In this document: in pieces, positions 1-5,567 of the stretch
Layout of the letters: each line of letters starts with the position of its first letter
How positions within the stretch are numbered: the first letter of the stretch is position 1
DNA from: Cryomorphaceae bacterium
Lineage (GTDB): Bacteria > Bacteroidota > Bacteroidia > Flavobacteriales > Schleiferiaceae
Assembly (NCBI GenBank): GCA_949547975.1
Contig: CATITW010000369.1
Coordinates: 1 to 6,842 of the forward strand
DNA length: 6,842 nucleotides
Direction of reading: 5' to 3'
Program-made: the position numbers and the translations under genes
Notes under the pieces: generated by a model
What the model was told of the DNA's origin: nothing
Database searches by the model: none
The model's input: the letters and a program-made list of their open reading frames with translations, nothing else

Positions 1-63
1 AACCCGCACCCGCTGTTTGTGAAGTTTGTCGCAGCAGCGGATACATTCCGCCAAAACAAATAA
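1..63 (+). CDS. pyrG: CTP synthase, C-terminal end (partial)
   Basis: The first 63 bases read in frame 1 as 20 codons ending in TAA, and begin NPHPLFVKFVAAADTF. This matches the conserved C-terminal end of CTP synthase, where 'HPLF..F..AA' closes the glutamine amidotransferase domain. The enzyme makes CTP from UTP, ATP and glutamine in the cytoplasm. Only the tail is inside the window, so no catalytic residue can be checked. The stop lies three bases before the yidC start. From general knowledge, pyrG followed by yidC is a common gene order in Bacteroidota, which supports both calls. The identification rests on a short peptide plus context. Confidence 0.88.
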   Translation, partial: NPHPLFVKFVAAADTFRQNK

Positions 64-66
64 TTC

Positions 67-1911
67 ATGGAGAATCAGAAAAGCGGCATGGACCGCAATC
101 AAATCATCGGCTTCGTGCTTATCGCAGTCATCATGGTCGGTTTCGGCTGGTGGCAAAGCAACAATGCACCTGAAGTCGCTCCGGTAGAAACGGATGCTGT
201 TGAAGTAATAGAGACGGAAGCAGGCGCTGCGGCACCTTCTGCGGATCTAGCAACAGATACAAAACAAGCACTTTTAGACAGCGCATTCGCAGGTTTAGAT
301 GCCATCGCGGACAGCAATGTGTTTGTCGCGCAGGAGATCAAGCTAAGCAACAGCAATGTAGCGCTTACGTTTAGCACTGCCGGTGCGAAAATGACCAAAG
401 CGGCATTGTTGAACTACCACAGTTATGACGATACAGCGAAGGTTGATCCGTTGCACCTTGTGGATGGCAACCAAGTGTTCGATGTACGCTTGCCGGAAGG
501 TGAGGGGCTGAACGCGAAGCAGTTTGATGTGGTTTCTCAGAGCGCACGATCTGTAGTGTTGAGCGATGGAACTACACGTGTGGAGATCAGCTTGCCTGAG
601 TCGGGTTACGATTTTGATTTTGTGATTAGCGGAACTACGGCAAACACTGGAAAGGCTGAGGTCTTCTGGGAGCGCGCCGCACAGCGTACGGAAAAAGGAA
701 TAAGCACGGAGCGTCAGTATTCGACCTTCACGTATCAGGAAACCAAAGACGGCGATGTGGAGCACCTCTCTGGTAGAGGTGGAGACGATAACGAGGAGGT
801 TGAAGCCATGAATTGGTTGGCGCAAAAGCAACGTTTCTTCTCGATCATCGTGCACCCAGAGAGCGGATTTGAGTCGGGGAAATTGGCCACAGTGAATGGC
901 GGTGACGAAGACAATGATTTGATCAAGGAATACAGCGCGACGGCGGTGATCGATCAAACCTTAACGGGCGCGTACACGCTGCCTTTCAAGATGTTTGTCG
1001 GTCCAAACCAGTATGCACTTTTGAAGTCGTACGATCAAGGCTACGAGATGTCCATTAACTTTGGTTGGGGGATCTTTGGATTCATCGGACGTGCCGTGGT
1101 GGTGAAAGTATTCAATTGGTTAGAAGGGTACGGATGGAACTACGGTCTGATCATCCTTGTGATGGTGCTCATGATCAAGTTAGCCCTGTCTCCGCTTACG
1201 TTCGCATCCTACCGCTCTATGGCGAAGATGCGTGTGCTCAAGCCGGAGATCGATGCCATCAACGAAAAGTTTGGAGATAAGGACCAGGTCGGAAAACAGC
1301 AGGCCATTATGGGACTGTACAAAGAAGCGGGCGCTTCGCCACTAGGGGGTTGTGTGCCGGTCATCGTGCAGATGCCTATTCTTTTTGCGATGTTCCGTTT
1401 CTTCCCTGCGTCGATCGAGCTTCGTGGACAGTCGTTCCTTTGGGCGACCGATCTTTCTACCTACGATAGCATCATTAGCTGGTCTACGGAAATTCCATTG
1501 ATCAGTACCTTCTTCGGAAATCACTTGTCGCTGTTCACCCTGTTGATGACCGCTTCGACCATCCTCTACACTTGGATGAACCAGCAAATGACGCCACAGA
1601 CGGGGTCCAACGAGCAGATGAAGCAGATGCGCGTGATCATGTACCTCATGCCACTGATGTTCATGTTCGTCTTGAACAGTTTCCCTTCTGGTTTGACCTA
1701 TTACTACTTCCTTTCAAACATCGTAACGTTTACCATGCAGTGGGGAATCCGCAAGACGTTGAACGACGATCTGATCTTGGCCAAAATCCAAGAGAAGCGT
1801 TCGAACCCAAAGAGCGGTAAAAAAGGCGGAAGTAAATTCCAAAAACGTCTCGAGGAGATGCAACGTCAGCAGAATCTTAACAGATCTCAGCGCCGCGGTA
1901 ACCAAGACTAA
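67..1911 (+). CDS. yidC: Membrane protein insertase YidC (Oxa1/YidC family)
   Basis: A 614-residue inner-membrane insertase that places and folds membrane proteins, alone or with SecYEG. TM1 is at about residues 13-29, followed by a large periplasmic P1 domain (about 60-335) containing the family stretch NWLAQKQRFF (249-258). The Oxa1-like core follows, with membrane segments near 359-379, 429-448, 486-505 and 522-560. Landmarks are SPLTFASYRSMAKMRVLKPE after TM2, SPLGGCVPVIVQMPI (424-438) and FPSGL (539-543). The groove position that is Arg366 in E. coli appears to be Lys371 here. The tail from about 577 is rich in Lys, Arg and Gln, as expected for a ribosome-binding extension. The start at 67 is three bases after the pyrG stop and suggests translational coupling. 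Met8 (position 88) is a possible alternative, since some relatives begin with MDRN. Length fits Gram-negative YidC. Confidence 0.97.
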   Translation: MENQKSGMDRNQIIGFVLIAVIMVGFGWWQSNNAPEVAPVETDAVEVIETEAGAAAPSADLATDTKQALLDSAFAGLDAIADSNVFVAQEIKLSNSNVALTFSTAGAKMTKAALLNYHSYDDTAKVDPLHLVDGNQVFDVRLPEGEGLNAKQFDVVSQSARSVVLSDGTTRVEISLPESGYDFDFVISGTTANTGKAEVFWERAAQRTEKGISTERQYSTFTYQETKDGDVEHLSGRGGDDNEEVEAMNWLAQKQRFFSIIVHPESGFESGKLATVNGGDEDNDLIKEYSATAVIDQTLTGAYTLPFKMFVGPNQYALLKSYDQGYEMSINFGWGIFGFIGRAVVVKVFNWLEGYGWNYGLIILVMVLMIKLALSPLTFASYRSMAKMRVLKPEIDAINEKFGDKDQVGKQQAIMGLYKEAGASPLGGCVPVIVQMPILFAMFRFFPASIELRGQSFLWATDLSTYDSIISWSTEIPLISTFFGNHLSLFTLLMTASTILYTWMNQQMTPQTGSNEQMKQMRVIMYLMPLMFMFVLNSFPSGLTYYYFLSNIVTFTMQWGIRKTLNDDLILAKIQEKRSNPKSGKKGGSKFQKRLEEMQRQQNLNRSQRRGNQD

Positions 1912-1953
1912 GGCCTCGCGCCCGTCGCTGTTCTTGTAACGGGAAGAGCGCTT

Positions 1954-1999
1954 AAAAAAAGCCAACCTAACTTCATCGAAAGTAGGTTGGCTTTTTTTT
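1954..1999 (+). terminator. Rho-independent terminator after yidC, bidirectional in form
   Basis: Seven A (1954-1960), arm GCCAACCTA (1961-1969), a short loop region, arm TAGGTTGGC (1983-1991) and eight T (1992-1999). The nine base pairs are perfect, and the stem can extend inward by about three pairs across a bulged A. The A and T tracts would also pair. It begins about 42 bases after the yidC stop. A weaker hairpin (CCCGT 1921-1925 with ACGGG 1939-1943) lies between stop and terminator. Because A and T tracts flank the stem on both sides, it could also stop - strand transcription. Confidence 0.93.
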
Positions 2000-2277
2000 G
2001 TGCGGTGCAGCGTGTGGGGTGTTTTGTGGCGTGTGAACGGTGCGATGCAGCGTTTGGGTTGCGATGCAACGTGTGGGTTGCGGATGGGCTCGTGCGTTGC
2101 TGTGGTGCGGGCGAGACGCTGTGTAGCGTGTGGGTTTCTCTGGCGCTCGTAGCTCGCAGTACGGCTCATGGATTGCCTTGGAGCGTATGCGTTGCTCTAG
2201 CGCTCGTGACTCGCAGTAGGGCTCGTGAGTCGCTGCAGGGCTTGTAACTCGCCGCACCGCTCGCGAGTTGCCTCTGG
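2000..2277. repeat. Degenerate 19-bp tandem repeat array, about 14 units, with a 57-bp super-period
   Basis: From 2012 to 2277 the sequence divides into fourteen consecutive 19-base blocks. A partial unit (2000-2009) touches the T-tract of the yidC terminator, and a two-base irregularity lies near 2010-2012. The clearest units are 2202-2220 gctcgtgactcgcagtagg, 2221-2239 gctcgtgagtcgctgcagg, 2240-2258 gcttgtaactcgccgcacc and 2259-2277 gctcgcgagttgcctctgg. Hand comparison gives 16/19 identities for 2202 against 2221, 13/19 for 2221 against 2240 and 14/19 for 2221 against 2259. Units 57 bases apart are often most alike: 2145 against 2202 is 16/19 and 2126 against 2183 is 15/19. The left half is G/T-rich (gcgtttgggttgcgatgca at 2050-2068); the right half carries CTCG words. 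AACTCGC (2246-2252) and GCGAGTT (2263-2269) could form a hairpin. Function unknown; the spacing is direct observation. Confidence 0.82.
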
Positions 2278-2339
2278 ACGTTCCCACAGCTTCGACCCAG
2301 CGGAAAGGTATCCGATCGCCAATTTCAATAGTTGCACGC

Positions 2340-2375
2340 AAAAAAAAACTACGCCCGCGGGGCGTAGTTTTTTTT
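2340..2375 (-). terminator. Rho-independent terminator of the - strand operon, bidirectional in form
   Basis: Nine A (2340-2348), arm CTACGCCC (2349-2356), three-base loop GCG, arm GGGCGTAG (2360-2367) and eight T (2368-2375). The stem is a perfect eight base pairs, extendable through A:T pairing. On the - strand it starts about 23 bases after the lipoprotein stop and ends in a run of T. The mirror-image tracts mean it could also stop transcription arriving from the left. Confidence 0.94.
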
Positions 2376-2398
2376 GGAATGGGTTCCGGAAAAAAGGT

Positions 2399-3394
2399 CT
2401 AGTGAACGTGATTCACAGTTCCGTTTACGTAATCGTAGTCGCCAGATCCGTCTTGACGTAGTTGCCAGATGATCGTTGCAACGCTGAGGTCTGCGTCGAA
2501 AGGAAGTGTCGGCAGCTCAATCTCAAACTGGAACGGCGTGTAGCGCGTACCGTAGATATCACCTGCAGCATATGCACCGCCTAGTGGGTTGATGTCGCCG
2601 AGGTTCATACCCCAAGCGCCTAATGTAGTTACGGTCGTATCTGCAGTGGCAGCATCGTCACTTTCTGTCCAACCTGTAACCGCTTTGGTCGCGTGTCCGA
2701 AGAGTGTTTCGTCGTGCGTGTAGATGGTTCCAGATTTGATCAATGCAACACCGCCTACGACTGCTGCGTCTTGAGCCCAAGTGGTTGGCGTAGCGCCTGA
2801 ACCAGTGGTTACGAGGGGAACTGAACTTACTTGGTTCAGATCAACACCATTGCCGTAATCGCGCGCTTCAACACCGTTAAGAAGGAGGTAAGACTGGATC
2901 ATATATACTTGGTCCAATTTCGTTTCAAGCACCTTCACACGTGGGTACACCACCAAGCGCGTTGAATCTTTTACCACATCAGCTTCCAAACCGAAGGCTA
3001 CTTCTGCAAGCGTTGCCGCTCCAGCTGCTGCAGTAGGGCTTTGACCTACATCTTCGTTATTTACGTAGAAGTTCGGCACCCCTGAAGTCGGGAAGTTGTC
3101 ACCGATCGTTCCTGTTACGGGCGCATTTTGTGCAAACCAATCGTTACCCGTGTGGTTCGCGATCAATACTACGCTATCGCCTAGTACACCGTCAATCATG
3201 GTCATTACTTCTGCACCGTTAGGACAGAACTGACACCAAGTTCCTGTAGTTTCGATCACGAGCGGACGTGCTGTGCTAGAAACCGTTAGTGAATCCCCTG
3301 GATAGGTCACTGGTTCCCCAGCAGGACCGTTCGTGTCACACGAGGTCATAAACATAGCGCCTGCAACTGCGCCAAGAGCGATTATCTTTTTCAT
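2399..3394 (-). CDS. Omp28-like outer membrane lipoprotein with thioredoxin-type CxxC
   Basis: 331 residues. The N-terminus MKKIIALGAVAGAMFMTSC is a lipoprotein signal with Cys19 as the likely lipidated residue, so the mature protein is anchored in the envelope. After a Pro/Gly/Thr-rich linker comes a thioredoxin-like segment: a strand leading to ETTGTWCQFCPNGAEVM with the CxxC at 54-57, then SGVPNFYVN (104-112), whose GVP resembles the thioredoxin cis-Pro loop. This arrangement is typical of Omp28-type proteins of Bacteroidota, named after a Porphyromonas gingivalis outer membrane protein. The C-terminal half (about 135-331) looks beta-rich and ends in GTVNHVH. The only cysteines are 19, 54 and 57, so the pair could be a redox or disulfide site. 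It is the last gene of the operon, 39 bases after the EEP gene, with an A/T-rich leader and no clear Shine-Dalgarno. The exact role is not known; a disulfide or adhesin function would be inference. Confidence 0.9.
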   Translation of the reverse strand: MKKIIALGAVAGAMFMTSCDTNGPAGEPVTYPGDSLTVSSTARPLVIETTGTWCQFCPNGAEVMTMIDGVLGDSVVLIANHTGNDWFAQNAPVTGTIGDNFPTSGVPNFYVNNEDVGQSPTAAAGAATLAEVAFGLEADVVKDSTRLVVYPRVKVLETKLDQVYMIQSYLLLNGVEARDYGNGVDLNQVSSVPLVTTGSGATPTTWAQDAAVVGGVALIKSGTIYTHDETLFGHATKAVTGWTESDDAATADTTVTTLGAWGMNLGDINPLGGAYAAGDIYGTRYTPFQFEIELPTLPFDADLSVATIIWQLRQDGSGDYDYVNGTVNHVH

Positions 3395-3433
3395 TTCAAG
3401 TTTATTTGAGTTCTTAAAAATAGTCTAAATTCT

Positions 3434-4369
3434 TTAATGAGCATCGCCTGAAAAGTAAACGGGCAAATGGTCCGAGTATCCGTTCACAAAAAATGTGCCT
3501 TGCCACCGCTTTTTAGGCTTGAATCCGCCCCATTTGCGGTCTTCTTCGAGCAATAGATCCATCGAGAGAACGCTCGTGGTGACCCGTTTGTTTTTACTGA
3601 TTCCTAGATCGATGTGCTGCCACCGCCCTTTGTATTTGTAGCTTCCTGAGCTGGGTTGCAGTCCGGGAACGGTCCTGCGCTCGGGTTCCATCCAGCCCCG
3701 CTGTAGCGCCGCGCGGTAGGCCTTTGCGCTGGGTCCGTCGTTAAAATCACCACAGATCAGCACGGGACTTTTCGCCGTGTCTAAGGGGCCTATGACTCGG
3801 TTCAGCTGGTAGGCGCGTTTGGGCGCTGTGGCTGCCGCGCCGCCACGTTTCGAGCTAAAGTGCACTACAGCGAGGTGCTGCAAGGTGCTATCGGCATTCC
3901 TATAAGAGAGCACTAGGGCATCGCGGGTTTTCATCGTGTCGTTGGCATAGCGGATGCGATCGGTAGTCTGCAGCGATACCAGGTCCGTATTCACTAAGGC
4001 ACCGCAGTCGATGCCCCGAAAATCGGGACTGTCGTAATGTACCACACGCCAGTTGCCGAGCTGGCGAAGGGCCTTGTGTCCTGCGAGATCCTGCAGCACT
4101 CCACGAGTTTCTACTTCACACAAAGCGATGACTTCTACGGGGCCCTTTGCGTGGTAGAGGGCGAGTCGCAATGCTCGAGCCGTTTGTCGTAGTGCGAGCC
4201 GGTAGCGTATGGATCCGTATTCTTTAGCGCTGTGGGGCAAAAATTCGTGGTCCGCACGGCCGTTGTCGTGGATGGTGTCAAAGAGGTTTTCCACGTTGTA
4301 AAAAAGTACGCTCTGACTCTGCACGTTTAAAGTGAGCAGCAGTGCAAATCCAAGAAGTAAGTGACGCAT
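3434..4369 (-). CDS. Secreted endonuclease/exonuclease/phosphatase (EEP) family protein
   Basis: 311 residues with an N-terminal signal peptide (about 1-19, MRHLLLGFALLLTLNVQSQ), so probably periplasmic or secreted. The rest is the EEP fold of the DNase I/exonuclease III superfamily, which cleaves phosphodiester or phosphoester bonds with a metal ion. The expected residues are present in order: Asn25 in FYNVENLFD, Glu85 in ALCEVE, YDSPDFRGID (112-121), His170 in VVHFSSKRGG, Asp208 and Asn210 in GDFND (207-211), Asp254 in WQHIDLGIS, and Asp300-His301 in YSDHLPVYF. The set looks complete, so an active enzyme is likely, but DNA, RNA, lipid or sugar phosphate as substrate cannot be decided. Only four bases separate it from the upstream propeller-like gene, implying coupled translation. 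Its product and that partner may act in the same compartment. Confidence 0.93.
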   Translation of the reverse strand: MRHLLLGFALLLTLNVQSQSVLFYNVENLFDTIHDNGRADHEFLPHSAKEYGSIRYRLALRQTARALRLALYHAKGPVEVIALCEVETRGVLQDLAGHKALRQLGNWRVVHYDSPDFRGIDCGALVNTDLVSLQTTDRIRYANDTMKTRDALVLSYRNADSTLQHLAVVHFSSKRGGAAATAPKRAYQLNRVIGPLDTAKSPVLICGDFNDGPSAKAYRAALQRGWMEPERRTVPGLQPSSGSYKYKGRWQHIDLGISKNKRVTTSVLSMDLLLEEDRKWGGFKPKKRWQGTFFVNGYSDHLPVYFSGDAH

Positions 4370-4373
4370 GGTT

Positions 4374-5540
4374 TTAGGGAACTAAGGTGACGGTTTGGCT
4401 AACCGCTCCGAAGGGGTGGTCGATGCGAACAGTCATCTTGCCTAGACCCCAGTCTGAAACGGGAAGTACTAACGTCTTGCCTTGTATAATCGTATGTTCC
4501 GTTCCTAATAGGCGTGGGTAGTATTTGCTGTTGAAGGTCTCGCTGTGGACTATTTTTCCAGCCTCATTCGTGATGGTGATGGGTGCAGTTATGGCGCTCA
4601 TGTACTGGATCGACAGAACCAATTTTTCCGTGCGTTTCACCCTTTTCTGCAACACCTTCGCCGGCTGCTTGCGGTAAGAAGAAAGTGCGGCGAGCCAAGG
4701 CGCATAGTCGTAGGTGTACAACTTTCCGCTGCTCAAATGATTCACTTCGTCGGTGACATACAGCGTCGTTCCCTCTCCAAAAACGACCGATTCCTTCTGA
4801 GATATGCCGGCCCAAACGGGCAGGTCGACAAGCGTTCCTGAGGCGTCGGGTACTAAGAAATGTATGTTCGGACCCGAAAGCAGTGCGGTGAGTTTTTTGC
4901 CGGGGTGGTAGTCCGCGCCTGCGACCCATTGCTCAAACAGACTTTCGCCTTGCAAGTAGACGCTGTCTGTGGCGAACACAGTGTAGTTGCCCGGATTTTT
5001 TGAGAGTACATATTTACGTGCATACCCGTTGCAAGGCTCGGTGCGGTTTTTTGACCACACCACAAGCGCTGTGGAGGTGGCATAGAAGCCTTCAAAGTCG
5101 TACTGGCGGGAGCTGGGTTTTGGCGGGAAGCCATGCTGTTCCCCGCAGCGGAATTTTATTTCGGTGGCGCTGCCCCAGCCGCGACGAAGCTGGGCTTTGG
5201 AGATTTTGTAGATGACCAAGTCTTTTCGGGTGTTGCGGTTGTTGCCAAAGTCGCCGATGTAGAGGTAGAGCGCGTCTTGTGCTAAACTTTCCCAGTCGCG
5301 GTTGTCGAGGCCGAAGTCGTCGAGGTCGATGGCGCGCAACAGGCGTCCGTCGTGATGAATTTCATAGAGTACGGGATCGTTCCCGCTGTCATTTATGGTG
5401 TAGAGCGAAGAGTCTGTGGCCCACTCTAGTGCGCTACTTTCGTTGATTTCTTGGGGCAATTGGGCAGTGGTATGCTGCGCGAAAATGGGCAGATGGATAC
5501 CAAAAACGAAGATCCAAAGGAGGGGGTGGATGCGGTGCAT
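4374..5540 (-). CDS. Secreted propeller-like protein of unknown function
   Basis: 388 residues. A signal peptide (about 1-21, ending PIFAQ) points to export. The body (about 27-290) has repeated beta-strand and turn patterns of a propeller: ESSALEW (34-40), SLYTINDSGNDPVLYEI (45-61), NRDWESLAQD (80-89), LYIGDFGNNRNTR (93-105), a later YDFEGFY, and LYVTDEVN. The acidic words NDSGN, DWES, GDFGNN and DFEG recur in secreted Bacteroidota proteins and resemble calcium-binding or phytase-like propellers; this is family resemblance only. From about residue 303 a separate beta-rich segment (PITITNEAGKIVHSETF to VSQTVTLVP) could be a divergent type IX secretion sorting domain or a small beta-sandwich. 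The gene is 27 bases after queA, with a pyrimidine-rich leader and no Shine-Dalgarno, and four bases before the EEP gene. I do not recognise a specific function. Confidence 0.9.
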   Translation of the reverse strand: MHRIHPLLWIFVFGIHLPIFAQHTTAQLPQEINESSALEWATDSSLYTINDSGNDPVLYEIHHDGRLLRAIDLDDFGLDNRDWESLAQDALYLYIGDFGNNRNTRKDLVIYKISKAQLRRGWGSATEIKFRCGEQHGFPPKPSSRQYDFEGFYATSTALVVWSKNRTEPCNGYARKYVLSKNPGNYTVFATDSVYLQGESLFEQWVAGADYHPGKKLTALLSGPNIHFLVPDASGTLVDLPVWAGISQKESVVFGEGTTLYVTDEVNHLSSGKLYTYDYAPWLAALSSYRKQPAKVLQKRVKRTEKLVLSIQYMSAITAPITITNEAGKIVHSETFNSKYYPRLLGTEHTIIQGKTLVLPVSDWGLGKMTVRIDHPFGAVSQTVTLVP

Positions 5541-5567
5541 AGGAAGGGTTAGGGTGGGTAGGTGAAT
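5541..5567 (+). other. G-rich/C-rich tract at the queA to propeller-gene junction
   Basis: On the + strand the runs GG (5542-5543), GGG (5546-5548), GGG (5552-5554), GGG (5556-5558) and GG (5561-5562) are separated by loops of one to three bases, a pattern able to form a two-layer quadruplex. The - strand mRNA carries the complementary CCC runs directly before the ATG at 5540, where a ribosome binding site would be expected. Whether it does anything is unknown. Confidence 0.4.

Larger units (their letters stand above)
1912..2398. other. 487-base intergenic region without a supported gene
   Basis: This gap separates the convergent yidC and lipoprotein genes. It contains the yidC terminator, a 19-bp tandem array (about 2000-2277), about 60 bases of unremarkable sequence (2278-2339), and the terminator of the - strand operon. 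Several frames are open across it, but they overlap on both strands, run into the terminators and give low-complexity Arg/Thr/His/Cys-rich translations. No tRNA, rRNA or conserved RNA was recognised by eye. Confidence 0.85.

Noticed and set aside
88..90. Met8 as the start of YidC
   Set aside because: Possible, but the ATG at 67 couples tightly to pyrG and relatives with a short charged prefix before TM1 are known; no ribosome site favours the later ATG.
343..957. Long open frame opposite yidC
   Set aside because: It lies wholly inside yidC on the other strand; the yidC frame has clear family motifs and this one has none.
1987..2247. Open frame of 86 codons on the + strand across the array
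   Set aside because: It begins inside the T-tract half of the yidC terminator. The translation is low-complexity and Cys/Val/Ala-rich, with no domain.
2012..2277. CRISPR array
   Set aside because: Repeats are directly adjacent with no unique spacers, the unit is only 19 bases and degenerate, and no cas gene is present.
1973..2341. Open frame of 122 codons on the - strand across the repeat array
   Set aside because: It needs a TTG start, ends inside the yidC terminator, is overlapped by open frames on the other strand, and its 19-residue repetition simply follows from the 57-bp DNA period.
3415..3422. Internal promoter before the lipoprotein gene (TATTTTTA on the - strand)
   Set aside because: It matches TAnnTTTG imperfectly in an A/T-rich stretch, and no TTG lies at the expected distance upstream.
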